Below, piece by piece: positions 35,057-44,009 of a DNA stretch of 64,000 nt. This DNA comes from Caloramator mitchellensis. Lineage in GTDB: Bacteria > Bacillota > Clostridia > Clostridiales > Caloramatoraceae. The position numbers and the translations under genes were made by a program. Each line of letters begins with the position of its first letter. Within the stretch, counting starts at the first letter, position 1. Location: the NCBI RefSeq assembly GCF_001440545.1, contig NZ_LKHP01000001.1, forward strand, positions 272,272 through 336,271, given 5' to 3'. The notes under the pieces are model-generated. The model did not search any database, was not told the origin of the DNA, and worked only from the letters and a program-made list of their open reading frames with translations.

Positions 35057-35698
35057 ATGAATTCAAATGTTAACTGGTATCTTGAAAAGAAACTTGAAAG
35101 GGTGAAGAAATCCTTAGAAAAGAACAATTATGATGTATATATTGTTAATGATGTTGAAGAAGCAAAAACTACTTTAAAAAATATTATTGAAAAAAATGCA
35201 AAGGTTTCGTTTGGTGGCTCAATGACATTAATTGATAATGGATTTATCGACTTTGTTAGAGATATGGAAGTTGAAGTATTGGATAGATACAAAGAAGGAT
35301 TAACGCCTGAAGAAATAGGAGAAATTTTTAGAAAAACATTCTTTGCGGATTATCTTATAACAAGTAGCAACGCAATAACAGAAGAAGGATACCTTGTAAA
35401 TCTTGATGGGACAGGTAATAGAGCTGCAGCTATGATTTTTGGACCAAAGAAAGTTATAGTTATGGCAGGATACAATAAAATTGTTAAGGATTTAAATGAA
35501 GCATATAATAGAGTAAGAAACTATGCTTCTCCTATAAACGCAAAGAGGCTTTCAAGAAAGACTCCTTGCACCGAAGTAGGGGTATGTATGGATTGCAATT
35601 CGCCAGAAAGAATCTGCAATCATTATGTGATTACCTACAGACAAAATGTTAAGGGGAGAGGAATTGTTATTTTGATAAAACAAGAATTAGGATTTTAA
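35057..35698 (+). CDS. LUD-domain protein (LutC/YkgG-like, DUF162)
   Basis: 213 residues. The LUD fold is shown by VSFGGSMTLIDNGFID, ADYLITSSNAITEEGYLVNLDGTGNRAAAMIFGPKKVIVMAG and a C-terminal Cys-rich segment CTEVGVCMDCNSPERICN. In bacteria with lutABC, LUD proteins take part in lactate oxidation, but LutA/LutB are not here, and stand-alone clostridial members have no proven function. The four-Cys tail could bind an FeS cluster or zinc. The start at 35057 follows AAGGAGTGA. Confidence 0.85.
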   Translation: MNSNVNWYLEKKLERVKKSLEKNNYDVYIVNDVEEAKTTLKNIIEKNAKVSFGGSMTLIDNGFIDFVRDMEVEVLDRYKEGLTPEEIGEIFRKTFFADYLITSSNAITEEGYLVNLDGTGNRAAAMIFGPKKVIVMAGYNKIVKDLNEAYNRVRNYASPINAKRLSRKTPCTEVGVCMDCNSPERICNHYVITYRQNVKGRGIVILIKQELGF

Positions 35699-35714
35699 AT
35701 TTTCACCTTATTTG

Positions 35715-35743
35715 TTGTATTGAATATAATATAATGATATAAT
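35715..35743 (+). promoter_or_regulatory. Promoter of the c-di-AMP riboswitch
   Basis: TTGTAT (35715-35720), 17-base spacer, TATAAT (35738-35743), just upstream of the aptamer. Confidence 0.7.
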
Positions 35744-35750
35744 ATTCAAA

Positions 35751-35856
35751 AAGTGCCGAATCCAAAAGGTACGGAGGAACCGTTTTTGGGGTGAATCTGA
35801 ATTAACAGTAGGGATTATCCTTCTCCCGAACCCGTCAGCTAACTCCGGAGGCATGG
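35751..35856 (+). promoter_or_regulatory. c-di-AMP riboswitch (ydaO/yuaA type)
   Basis: The conserved blocks are all present in order: GTGCCGAATCC, GGTACGGAGGAACC, TTGGGGTGAATC, AGTAGGGATTATCC, TCTCCCGAACCCGTCAGCTA and ACTCCGGAGGC. The closing helix pairs GTGCC (35753-35757) with GGCAT (35850-35854). It precedes a secreted NlpC/P60 hydrolase, a classic target. No intrinsic terminator lies between the aptamer and the ATG. The ribosome binding site begins immediately after the closing helix, so control may be translational. Confidence 0.94.
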
Positions 35857-35870
35857 GAAGGAGAAAAGCT

Positions 35871-36350
35871 ATGTTTAAAAGAAAAATCTGTTTAATTATT
35901 GTGCTGATGTTGATTTTTAGTGTTGTTAATGTATCAGCGCAGACAACAAAAAATTCCAGAGATACTAGGGTAGTTTTATCAAGAGGTCCTCAGCTTGTAA
36001 GTTACTCTAAAAGATTTTTGGGAGTAAAGTATGTCTTCGGTGGACAATCTACTAGAGGCTTCGATTGTTCTGGTTTTACCTCATTTGCCTTTAAGTTTTT
36101 AGGTTATAACTTACCACATAGCGCAGCGGAACAGTATAAAATGGGGTTAAAGATTTCAAAAAATGAGTTACTTCCAGGTGATTTGGTATTCTTTGAAACT
36201 TATAAAAAAGGAATATCGCATGTAGGAATATACATAGGAAATGGTAAATTCATTCATGCTTCATCTGGAGTTGGTTATGTAACTATAACCAAATTAAGCG
36301 AAGCCTACTATACTAAAAGATATAAAGGGGCAGCACGAATATTGAGGTAA
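35871..36350 (+). CDS. Secreted NlpC/P60 cell-wall hydrolase
   Basis: 159 residues from ATG 35871 (GGGAAGGAG upstream). The signal peptide (KRKICLIIVLMLIFSVVNV) is probably cleaved after VSA. The NlpC/P60 domain has catalytic Cys66 in GFDCSGFTSFAF and His117 in ISHVGIYIGNGKFIHA. It is a cysteine peptidase that cuts the stem peptide, probably D-Glu-diaminopimelate bonds, outside the membrane. There is no SH3 or LysM targeting domain. The c-di-AMP riboswitch directly upstream ties it to turgor and wall homeostasis. Confidence 0.94.
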   Translation: MFKRKICLIIVLMLIFSVVNVSAQTTKNSRDTRVVLSRGPQLVSYSKRFLGVKYVFGGQSTRGFDCSGFTSFAFKFLGYNLPHSAAEQYKMGLKISKNELLPGDLVFFETYKKGISHVGIYIGNGKFIHASSGVGYVTITKLSEAYYTKRYKGAARILR

Positions 36351-36352
36351 TC

Positions 36353-36379
36353 AGATAGAGCAGTTGCTCTATCTTTTTT
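36353..36379 (+). terminator. Intrinsic terminator
   Basis: AGATAGAGC-AGTT-GCTCTATCT followed by TTTTT. Confidence 0.9.
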
Positions 36380-36402
36380 CTATTATTTACGGGGGTGGGG
36401 AA

Positions 36403-37128
36403 ATGAGATATGTAAGGATTCATATACATAAAAATAATAAAATAAGAGTAATCGCTATAATTTCGGTCATTTTTTTAGTTCTATTATCATCATCTTATTA
36501 TATAATGAATAGAATTAATAGTGATGCTATTAATTACAAGTTAACTAACGAGCAAAAAACTAATATTAAAAGTAATGTAAATGATTCTAATAATACAACA
36601 AAAATCAATCAGGTGCATAAATACAATTATTACATAGTTCAACTTGGCTACTTTAAAGTAAAACAGAACGCAGAAATTTTTTCAAAAACTCTAAAAATGC
36701 AAGGGATTAGAAATGCAATTATTGAAAATAATGGGTATACAGTAATCAGCCTAATAGAAAATAATAAAATTTATGTAACAAATGAAGAAAAACATTTGCG
36801 TAATTCAAAGCTGTCGTTTATAATAAAAAGTGTCGAATTTTCAACTAATAATGAACTATTGATAGAAATAAATAACTTTATTTCAAAGCAAATAGATGTT
36901 CTAAACAATAGAATCAATTCAGAGCAATTATCAATTGAGAATAAAATGCTAAAAATAAAAAAACATAACTCACAAAGCATTGATAAATTATTAACAGATT
37001 TCAAAATGAGTATTAATGAATTCGATAAAAATCTTTCATTGAAAAAATATGAGGAATGTTTGAATAATTTGGCTAATGAGATTTACATCGTGAAGGAATT
37101 AGATGGCATCATTAGCCAATTAAAATAA
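36403..37128 (+). CDS. Membrane-anchored SPOR-domain-like protein
   Basis: 241 residues from ATG 36403 (GGGGGTGGGG upstream). A short basic N terminus and one transmembrane helix (about 14-35) are followed by an Asn-rich linker, and a SPOR-like domain with YYIVQLGYFKVKQNAEIFSKT near residues 75-95. The C-terminal 100 residues are helical, possibly coiled coil. SPOR domains bind denuded glycan strands at septa. The assignment is by pattern; divergence from typical SPOR domains is noticeable. Confidence 0.72.
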   Translation: MRYVRIHIHKNNKIRVIAIISVIFLVLLSSSYYIMNRINSDAINYKLTNEQKTNIKSNVNDSNNTTKINQVHKYNYYIVQLGYFKVKQNAEIFSKTLKMQGIRNAIIENNGYTVISLIENNKIYVTNEEKHLRNSKLSFIIKSVEFSTNNELLIEINNFISKQIDVLNNRINSEQLSIENKMLKIKKHNSQSIDKLLTDFKMSINEFDKNLSLKKYEECLNNLANEIYIVKELDGIISQLK

Positions 37129-37170
37129 TAAATAATGTTAGTAAAATAACAAACAAGGAGAGTGAACTAA

Positions 37171-37668
37171 ATGAGTCAACAAAACTGCTGCTGCTGTGGC
37201 AATAATCAAGTTGATGAAAGATTAGAAAAGGCTAGAGAAATAATCAAAAAGTATAAAGACGTTAAAGGGGGATTAATTCCAGTATTACATCAAATTCAAA
37301 ACATATATGGGTATTTACCAGAAGATGTTTTGAAGGAAGTATCAAGCGAATTGAATATCCCCATGTCAGAAATTTTCGGAGTAGCATCATTCTACTCATA
37401 CTTCTCACTTGAGCCGAAGGGAGAACATGTAATTAGAGTATGCCTTGGGACAGCTTGCTATGTTAAGGGAGCTCAATTATTAATTGATAAAATTTCTCAA
37501 GAGTTAAATATTTCCGTAAATAAGACTACAGAGGATGGAAAGTTTACATTAGAAGCAACAAGATGCCTTGGAGCGTGCGGCCTTGCTCCTGTAATGGTAA
37601 TCGGTGAAAAGGTTTATGGAAGATTAACTCCTGATATGATTCCAGATATACTAAAAGAATATAAATAA
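37171..37668 (+). CDS. hydC: [FeFe]-hydrogenase 2Fe-2S subunit, NuoE-like (HydC)
   Basis: 165 residues of the thioredoxin-like [2Fe-2S] NuoE family. Cluster ligands are in RVCLGTACYVKGAQ and TRCLGACGLAPV (Cys-x4-Cys ... Cys-x3-Cys). The helical N-terminal domain has KYKDVKGGLIPVLHQIQNIYGYLP. It is the electron-transfer partner of the flavin subunit HydB. The N terminus carries an unusual run of four cysteines (QQNCCCCGNN) in addition. First gene of the hydrogenase operon; AAGGAGAG precedes the ATG. Confidence 0.94.
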   Translation: MSQQNCCCCGNNQVDERLEKAREIIKKYKDVKGGLIPVLHQIQNIYGYLPEDVLKEVSSELNIPMSEIFGVASFYSYFSLEPKGEHVIRVCLGTACYVKGAQLLIDKISQELNISVNKTTEDGKFTLEATRCLGACGLAPVMVIGEKVYGRLTPDMIPDILKEYK

Positions 37669-37679
37669 GAGGGAAATAT

Positions 37680-38228
37680 ATGAGAGAAATTTCTCTTCAT
37701 ATTATGGATATCATTGAAAATTCAATTACTGCAAACGCAACATTTATTGAAGTTAAAATAAAAGAAAATATTCTGGACAATTTACTAATTATGAAAATTA
37801 AGGATAATGGCAAGGGTATTGATTCAGAAACACTAAAAAATATAAAGGATCCTTTTGTTACTTCAAGAACGACAAGGAAAGTCGGGCTAGGTTTATCTTT
37901 GTTTGAAGCTACATGTCTAAGGTGCAACGGGTATCTTGATATAAAATCTGAATTAGGAGTTGGAACTGAAGTCACTGCTGTGATGGAATATAATAATATT
38001 GATAGACCACCACTTGGGAAAATGGAGGAAACAATTATTTCTGCACTCTTAAATCCCGGCGTTGATTTAGTTTATGAACACTATTACAATGAAAAAAGCT
38101 TTTTATTGGACACAAGAGAAGTTAAAAAAATATTAGGAACTGAAGAAATAAACACTCCTGATATTTTAATATGGATAAAGGATTATATAAAGGAAAATTT
38201 AAAGGAAATAAGTGGAGGTGCCTTTTAA
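37680..38228 (+). CDS. GHKL ATPase-domain protein of the hydrogenase operon
   Basis: 182 residues with a histidine-kinase-type ATP-binding domain: N-box HIMDIIENSITANA, G1-box IKDNGKGI, F-box DPFVTSRTTRKVGLGLSLFEATC. No dimerisation or sensor domain. Similar small ATPase proteins are regularly encoded between the NuoE-like and ferredoxin genes in clostridial hydrogenase/Nuo operons; their role is unproven (regulator or anti-sigma-like). The C-terminal 50 residues are unique. The stop overlaps the next start (TAATG). Confidence 0.85.
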   Translation: MREISLHIMDIIENSITANATFIEVKIKENILDNLLIMKIKDNGKGIDSETLKNIKDPFVTSRTTRKVGLGLSLFEATCLRCNGYLDIKSELGVGTEVTAVMEYNNIDRPPLGKMEETIISALLNPGVDLVYEHYYNEKSFLLDTREVKKILGTEEINTPDILIWIKDYIKENLKEISGGAF

Positions 38229-38629
38229 TGAAAACATTAAAGGAATTAGAAGAAATAAGACAAAAGACCCTCGATAGAGTTAATCAGAGAAAAGATAGAA
38301 CAACAACAAGAATAGTAGTAGGAATGGCAACATGTGGCATTGCAGCAGGCGCAAGACCAGTGCTTCTTGCAGTTATGGAAGAAGTTGAAAAATTAGGATT
38401 AACTGATGTTACAGTAGCACAAACAGGATGCATAGGACTATGTAAGATGGAGCCGATAGTAGAAGTTTTCAAACCAGGCGAAGAAAAGGTAACATATGTA
38501 AAGATGGATGCAGATAAGGCAAGAAGAATAGTAGCAGAGCACATCAGAGATGGAAAAGTAGTTGACGAATATACGATGCATGTAGTTCAAGGCAAGATAC
38601 TAAACGACTACAAGGCTGAAAAAGAGTGA
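38228..38629 (+). CDS. Thioredoxin-like [2Fe-2S] ferredoxin
   Basis: 133 residues. The thioredoxin-like [2Fe-2S] fold has ligands in [16 protein letters not shown] and [16 protein letters not shown], with a C-terminal helix [13 protein letters not shown]. It resembles the N-terminal domain of HydB and Clostridium pasteurianum 2Fe-2S ferredoxin. It is presumably an electron carrier in the hydrogenase complex. ATG at 38228 overlaps the previous stop; GTGGAGGTG lies upstream. Confidence 0.92.
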   Translation: MKTLKELEEIRQKTLDRVNQRKDRTTTRIVVGMATCGIAAGARPVLLAVMEEVEKLGLTDVTVAQTGCIGLCKMEPIVEVFKPGEEKVTYVKMDADKARRIVAEHIRDGKVVDEYTMHVVQGKILNDYKAEKE

Positions 38630-38643
38630 TTGGAGGGGAAACT

Positions 38644-40437
38644 ATGGCATTTTATCGTTCACAAGTATTGGTGTGCGGTGGGACAGGCTGTACATCATCA
38701 GGTTCAATGGATATATTAACAAAATTCAATGTAGAGATAAAAAAGCATGGAATAGAAAATGAAATAGAAGTAATAAGAACAGGTTGCTTTGGGCTATGTG
38801 AATTAGGTCCAGTCGTAATAGTGTATCCAGAAGGAGCATTTTATAGCAGAGTAACGGTTGAAGATGTAGAAGAAATAGTAGCAGAACATCTTGTAAAGGG
38901 AAGAGTTGTAACAAGACTTTTATATAAGGAATCAGTAGAAGAAGGAAGAATAAAGTCACTAAACAATGTAGATTTTTACAAGAAGCAATACAGAATAGCT
39001 CTAAGAAACTGCGGAGTAATAGACCCTGAAAACATAGATGAATACATTGCATTTGATGGATATAAGGCACTTGCAAAGGTGTTAACAGAAATGACACCAC
39101 AACAAGTTATAGAAGTAGTGAAACAATCAGGATTAAGAGGAAGAGGAGGCGGCGGCTTCCCGACAGGATTAAAGTGGGAATTCACAGCAAAATCACAGGC
39201 TGATCAAAAGTATGTAATATGTAATGCAGACGAAGGAGACCCAGGTGCTTTTATGGACAGATCAGTTCTTGAAGGGGATCCACATTCAGTATTAGAAGCA
39301 ATGGCAATAGCAGGATATGCAATAGGAGCAAGTCAAGGATATATATACGTAAGAGCAGAATATCCAATAGCAGTAGAAAGACTTGAAGTTGCAATAAAGC
39401 AGGCAAGAGAATATGGACTTTTAGGAAAGAATATATTTGGAACAGACTTTAGCTTTGATATAGAAGTAAGACTTGGTGCAGGAGCCTTTGTATGTGGAGA
39501 AGAGACTGCCCTAATGAACTCCATAGAAGGAAGACGTGGAATGCCAAGACCAAAGCCACCATTCCCAGCACAATCAGGATTATGGGGTAAGCCAACAGTA
39601 ATAAACAATGTAGAAACATATGCAAATATACCACCTATATTTATTAATGGAGCAGAATGGTTCTCATCAATAGGAACAGAGAAGAGCAAAGGAACAAAGG
39701 TATTCGCCCTAGGTGGAAAGATAACAAACACAGGGCTTGTAGAAGTTCCAATGGGAATAACACTAAGGGAAGTTATTTATGAAATAGGTGGAGGAATACC
39801 AAACGGAAAGAAATTCAAGGCAGTTCAAACAGGAGGACCATCCGGTGGATGTATAACAGCAGAACACCTTGATACACCAATCGATTACGACACATTAACA
39901 GCACTTGGTTCAATGATGGGTTCAGGTGGTATGATAGTAATGGATGAAGACAACTGTATGGTTGACGTTGCTAGATTCTATCTTGAATTCACTCAAGACG
40001 AATCCTGTGGAAAGTGCACACCATGTAGAGTAGGAACTAAGAGACTACTTGAAATACTTGAAAAAATAACAGAAGGTAAGGGAACTGAAGAAGATTTAGT
40101 TAAACTTGAAGAGCTTTCATACCAAATTAAGAATACTGCACTATGTGGACTTGGACAGACAGCTCCAAACCCTGTATTATCAACATTGAAATACTTTAGA
40201 GACGAATATGAAGCACATGTCAAAGAAAAGAGATGTCCTGCAGGAGTTTGTAAGTCCCTAATGAAGTATACAATAATTGCTGAAAAGTGTAAGGGTTGCA
40301 GCATATGCGCTAAGAATTGTCCTGTAAGTGCAATCAGTGGTAAGGTAAAGGAACTATTTGTTATAGACCAAAACAAGTGTGTTAAGTGCGGAGTTTGTAT
40401 GGAAAAATGTCCATTCAAGGCAATTGAGAAAAAGTGA
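38644..40437 (+). CDS. hydB: [FeFe]-hydrogenase flavin/NADH subunit, NuoF-like (HydB)
   Basis: 597 residues from ATG 38644 (TTGGAGGGG upstream). Domains: N-terminal [2Fe-2S] thioredoxin-like ([24 protein letters not shown]); the NuoF core with the FMN/NADH motif [17 protein letters not shown] and [11 protein letters not shown]; an SLBB domain; the N3-type [4Fe-4S] ligands [13 protein letters not shown]; and two C-terminal [4Fe-4S] clusters ([24 protein letters not shown]). This is the layout of bifurcating HydABC. The codon preference visibly changes near base 39950, from A-ending to more T-ending codons. Confidence 0.95.
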   Translation: MAFYRSQVLVCGGTGCTSSGSMDILTKFNVEIKKHGIENEIEVIRTGCFGLCELGPVVIVYPEGAFYSRVTVEDVEEIVAEHLVKGRVVTRLLYKESVEEGRIKSLNNVDFYKKQYRIALRNCGVIDPENIDEYIAFDGYKALAKVLTEMTPQQVIEVVKQSGLRGRGGGGFPTGLKWEFTAKSQADQKYVICNADEGDPGAFMDRSVLEGDPHSVLEAMAIAGYAIGASQGYIYVRAEYPIAVERLEVAIKQAREYGLLGKNIFGTDFSFDIEVRLGAGAFVCGEETALMNSIEGRRGMPRPKPPFPAQSGLWGKPTVINNVETYANIPPIFINGAEWFSSIGTEKSKGTKVFALGGKITNTGLVEVPMGITLREVIYEIGGGIPNGKKFKAVQTGGPSGGCITAEHLDTPIDYDTLTALGSMMGSGGMIVMDEDNCMVDVARFYLEFTQDESCGKCTPCRVGTKRLLEILEKITEGKGTEEDLVKLEELSYQIKNTALCGLGQTAPNPVLSTLKYFRDEYEAHVKEKRCPAGVCKSLMKYTIIAEKCKGCSICAKNCPVSAISGKVKELFVIDQNKCVKCGVCMEKCPFKAIEKK

Positions 40438-40454
40438 TTTAAGGGGTGAAGTTA

Positions 40455-42188
40455 ATGGAATTAGTTAAACTAACTATAGATGGAATAGAGGTTGAAGTTC
40501 CAAAAGGAACCACTGTATTAGAAGCAGCAAGGAAAATAGGAGTAGAAATACCAACTCTCTGCTATTTAAAAGAAATCAATAAAGTTGGAGCATGTAGAGT
40601 ATGTGTTGTTGAAGTTGGGCCAAGATTACTTGCGTCATGCACGCTAGAAGCTGAAAATGGTATGCATGTTAAGACTAATACTCAAAAGGTCAGAGAAGCT
40701 AGAAGAGCAGTTGTTGAACTTATTCTTTCCAACCATAAGAGAGAATGCACAACTTGTATTAGAAGTGAGAATTGTGAATTGCAGTCAGTTTCAAAGGAAT
40801 TAAATATTAGAGATTTAAGATTTGAAGGCGAAAAAACACATGAAGATATAGACAGTGCTTCTACTTCAGTTGTTAGAGATCCAGAAAAGTGCATTCTTTG
40901 TGGAAGATGTATTGCAACCTGCAGTGAAGTTCAAACTGTTCATGCAATCGGATTTGCAAGAAGAGGATTTAATACAAAGGTTGCTCCGACATTTAATAGA
41001 GCACTTGCAAATACTGTATGCGTTAACTGTGGACAATGTATTATGGCTTGTCCAGTTGGTGCATTATATGAAAAGGAAAATATAAAGGAAGTTTGGAGAG
41101 CAATATCAAACCCTGAAAAATTCGTTGTCGTTCAAACTGCTCCTGCTGTTAGAGTTGCACTTGGAGAAGAATTTGGAATGCCAATTGGAACAAGAGTAAC
41201 AGGAAAAATGGTAGCCGCTCTAAGAAGAGTTGGATTTGATAAAGTGTTTGATACTGACTTTGGTGCAGACCTTACAATAATGGAAGAAGGAACAGAATTA
41301 ATTTCAAGACTAAATAAGGGTGAAAATCTCCCATTGATGACATCATGCTGTCCAGGATGGGTTAAATTTGTAGAACATTATTACCCAGAAATGATAGATA
41401 ACCTTTCAACTTGTAAGTCTCCAAGTGAAATGGAAGGCGCATTAATCAAGTCATACTTTGCAGCAAAAATGGGAATTGACCCTAAGAACATTGTTACAGT
41501 ATCAATTATGCCATGCGTTGGTAAAAAGTTTGAAGGACAAAGAGAAGAACTATCACATGAAGGAATGCAGGATGTAGATATAGTTCTTACAACAAGAGAG
41601 CTTGCACAAATGATTAAAGAAGCAGGCATAGACTTTAAGAATTTACCAGATGAACAATTTGATAATCCATTCGGCGAAGGAACTGGAGCTGCTGTTATAT
41701 TTGGAGCGACAGGTGGAGTTGCTGAAGCTGCTCTTAGAACAGTATATGAAGTAATTACTGGAAATGACCTTGATAATGTTGAAATTACAGCTGTTAGAGG
41801 AGTAACTGGAATAAAGGAAGCAGTTATAGACTTGAATGGAAGACAGGTAAAGGCTGCAATAGCACATGGACTATCAAATGCGAGAAGACTTCTCGATATG
41901 ATAAAGTCAGGTGAAAGACAATATGACTTCATAGAAGTTATGGCTTGCCCAGGTGGTTGTGTAACAGGTGGTGGACAGCCAATCGTTGACGCGAAAACAA
42001 GAGAAAAAATGGATGTAAGAGTAGAAAGAGCTAAGGCTATCTACGAAGAAGACAGGCACTTGCCAATTAGAAAGTCACATAAAAACCCTGACATAACAAG
42101 AATTTATGAAGAATTCTTAGGACAACCTAACAGCCACAAGAGTCACGAACTTTTACACACACATTATGTAAAAAGAGATAGATTCTGA
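40455..42188 (+). CDS. hydA: [FeFe]-hydrogenase catalytic subunit (HydA), group A
   Basis: 577 residues from ATG 40455. N-terminal plant-type [2Fe-2S] domain (PTLCYLKEINKVGACRVC), then His-Cys3 cluster (HKRECTTCIRSENC), two [4Fe-4S] clusters (CILCGRCIATCSEVQ, CVNCGQCIMACPVGA) and the H-cluster domain with all three signatures: MTSCCPGWVKF, IMPCVGKKFE and MACPGGCVTGGGQP. It makes or takes up H2. With HydB and HydC it forms the NAD(P)H/ferredoxin-linked trimeric enzyme. Maturation depends on HydG and HydF encoded at 17.9-20.6 kb. Last gene of the operon. Confidence 0.97.
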   Translation: MELVKLTIDGIEVEVPKGTTVLEAARKIGVEIPTLCYLKEINKVGACRVCVVEVGPRLLASCTLEAENGMHVKTNTQKVREARRAVVELILSNHKRECTTCIRSENCELQSVSKELNIRDLRFEGEKTHEDIDSASTSVVRDPEKCILCGRCIATCSEVQTVHAIGFARRGFNTKVAPTFNRALANTVCVNCGQCIMACPVGALYEKENIKEVWRAISNPEKFVVVQTAPAVRVALGEEFGMPIGTRVTGKMVAALRRVGFDKVFDTDFGADLTIMEEGTELISRLNKGENLPLMTSCCPGWVKFVEHYYPEMIDNLSTCKSPSEMEGALIKSYFAAKMGIDPKNIVTVSIMPCVGKKFEGQREELSHEGMQDVDIVLTTRELAQMIKEAGIDFKNLPDEQFDNPFGEGTGAAVIFGATGGVAEAALRTVYEVITGNDLDNVEITAVRGVTGIKEAVIDLNGRQVKAAIAHGLSNARRLLDMIKSGERQYDFIEVMACPGGCVTGGGQPIVDAKTREKMDVRVERAKAIYEEDRHLPIRKSHKNPDITRIYEEFLGQPNSHKSHELLHTHYVKRDRF

Positions 42189-42230
42189 TTCAAAATAACA
42201 TTGTCAATTGGGATAGCATAGGATTTTTAG

Positions 42231-42285
42231 AGTCCCCCTTGAATGATTTCATGAGCAAATGCCATTGAAATCATTCAAGGGGGCT
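42231..42285 (+). repeat. Long intergenic palindrome after hydA, no U-tract
   Basis: AGTCCCCCTTGAATGATTTCA (42231-42251) pairs almost perfectly with TGAAATCATTCAAGGGGGCT (42266-42285). It lacks a following T-run, so it may act as a stabilising 3' end or REP-like element rather than a standard terminator. Member of the CCCC-TGAA palindrome family. Confidence 0.6.
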
Positions 42286-42447
42286 CAATGCTATAATCTA
42301 AATAAGTCAAAAACTAAATTTGCTTTAGCATTTTGACCAATAGCACTTGTTTATTTGCTCTTTAAATGATAAACTTATAAGAGAAATTTTTATCAAAGTG
42401 ATTAAAAATTGAAAAAAAGTATAAAAATTATAAAGGGGTAGAGTTTT

Positions 42448-42711
42448 ATGGGTAGGCAAAATTATAGGGGTTATGGTTATCTATTTATATTAATGTTAAT
42501 ATTCGGATTAGCTGGCGGTATAATAGGTGAAATTCTCGGAAACAGCGTAAATACATTATATTTTTTGAAAAGGGATTTTGTATTAGGTATTTCCAAGCCG
42601 TTAAGTGTTGACTTAAAGTTAATTGCTATTACGTTTGGAATTTTATTTAAAGTAAATATTTTATCAGTTGTTGGACTTATTTTAGGTTTTATTATTTACA
42701 AAAAAATGTAG
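42448..42711 (+). CDS. Small membrane protein, DUF4321 family
   Basis: 87 residues with two transmembrane helices (about 11-31 and 62-84) flanking a polar loop. The pattern GLAGGIIGEILG and a C-terminal VGLILGFIIYKK match DUF4321, a small clostridial family often encoded beside maf. Function unknown. AAGGGGTAGAG precedes the ATG. It leads the maf-radC-mreBCD run. Confidence 0.82.
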   Translation: MGRQNYRGYGYLFILMLIFGLAGGIIGEILGNSVNTLYFLKRDFVLGISKPLSVDLKLIAITFGILFKVNILSVVGLILGFIIYKKM

Positions 42712-42719
42712 GTGATTAA

Positions 42720-43328
42720 ATGAAAAAAATTGTTCTTGCTTCTGCTTCGCCGCGCAGAATTGAATTACTAAAGATGTTTTTGCCAGATATAACAATCATT
42801 CCTTCGAATTATGAAGAAAAACTTATTGACACCGAACCAATAAGACTTTCAGTGGAACTGGCTAAAGGAAAGGCTATAGATGTTGCATCCAGGGTAGATG
42901 GTAAAAGTATAATAATTGGTGCTGACACCATAGTAGTTATGAATAGCCTAGTATTTGGTAAACCGAAGGATAAGGAAGATGCAAAACAAATGCTATATAC
43001 ATTAAGCGGGAAAGTTCACCAAGTAATAACAGGTCTTTGCGTCCTTGACGTATTCAATAATAAAACAATAACAAGTTATGAGTCAACTGATGTATATTTT
43101 AAAGAATTAAGCGCTGATGAAATTGATTTATACATTAAAAGCGGTGAGCCATTTGATAAGGCAGGAGCCTATGCAATTCAAGGATTAGCAAGTATATTTG
43201 TAAAAAAAATAAATGGATGCTATTTCAATGTAGTCGGTCTACCAGTATATAAATTAAACGAAATGCTTAAGGATGTGGGGGTAAATCTTTTAAGCAAGGA
43301 GTGTTTAAATGGAAGTCAAGAGAAATAG
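42720..43328 (+). CDS. maf: Maf nucleoside triphosphate pyrophosphatase
   Basis: 202 residues. Maf/YhdE signatures: VLASASPRRIELLKMF at the N terminus, IIGADTIVVMNSLVFGKPKD and AGAYAIQGLAS. Hydrolyses dTTP/UTP-type or modified nucleotides; linked genetically to septum formation. AGGTGAT precedes the ATG. The last 20 bases overlap radC. Confidence 0.94.
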   Translation: MKKIVLASASPRRIELLKMFLPDITIIPSNYEEKLIDTEPIRLSVELAKGKAIDVASRVDGKSIIIGADTIVVMNSLVFGKPKDKEDAKQMLYTLSGKVHQVITGLCVLDVFNNKTITSYESTDVYFKELSADEIDLYIKSGEPFDKAGAYAIQGLASIFVKKINGCYFNVVGLPVYKLNEMLKDVGVNLLSKECLNGSQEK

Positions 43329-43995
43329 AATAAAAGATATGCCCCAGAGTGATAGACCAAGAGAAAGACTAATTAAATTTGGACCTGAAGTCCTATCTAA
43401 TTCAGAACTATTAGCAATCTTGCTAAGAACTGGGACAAAGGACTTAAGTGCTATAAATTTAGCGAGCAATATAATGCACAATGGAGGAATTGATTTTTTA
43501 AGCAATAGCACTTTTGAAGAACTTAGCTCTATAAAAGGAATTGGAATGGCAAAGGCTGCACAAATTAAAGCTGCTATAGAGCTAGGGAAAAGGATGAGAG
43601 GCTTAAGGTCCCAGGAAAAAGTGAAAATCTCAAGTCCTAAGGATGTTTTTGAACTTATAGGACAAGATATGAGATTTCTAAAAAAGGAAATATTAAGATT
43701 AATATTGCTAAATACAAAAAATTATGTTATAGATATAAAGGATATATCTGTTGGGAGTTTGAATTCATCAATAGTTCATCCAAGAGAGGTATTTAATGAG
43801 GCTATTAGAAGAAGTAGCTCCTCTATTATAATATGTCATAATCATCCGTCCGGCGATCCTGAACCAAGTTCAGAAGATATCAATATTACAAGAAGATTAT
43901 ATGAAGTCGGAAAATTAGTAGGAATAGATTTGCTTGATCATATTATAATTGGAGATGGCTGCTACATTAGCTTGAAAGAGAGAAATTTATTCTAG
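43309..43995 (+). CDS. radC: RadC/JAMM-domain protein
   Basis: 228 residues. The N-terminal helix-hairpin-helix ([19 protein letters not shown]) is followed by the JAMM zinc site [15 protein letters not shown]. The family was once assigned to DNA repair, but a true role is unproven. It is a normal member of the maf-radC-mreB run. It starts within the 3' end of maf. Confidence 0.94.
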   Translation: MEVKRNRIKDMPQSDRPRERLIKFGPEVLSNSELLAILLRTGTKDLSAINLASNIMHNGGIDFLSNSTFEELSSIKGIGMAKAAQIKAAIELGKRMRGLRSQEKVKISSPKDVFELIGQDMRFLKKEILRLILLNTKNYVIDIKDISVGSLNSSIVHPREVFNEAIRRSSSSIIICHNHPSGDPEPSSEDINITRRLYEVGKLVGIDLLDHIIIGDGCYISLKERNLF

Positions 43996-44009
43996 AAGGG
44001 AGAATTAAC

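Noticed and set aside
41381..41932. 183-codon open frame on the minus strand inside hydA
   Set aside because: Antisense to the H-cluster domain, no ribosome binding site, composition of a shadow frame. The same applies to long minus-strand frames within hydB (39333-39731, 39993-40418).
42290..42447. Possible small gene between hydA and the DUF4321 gene
   Set aside because: No frame with a ribosome binding site; the stretch is AT-rich and holds only leader sequence after the palindrome.
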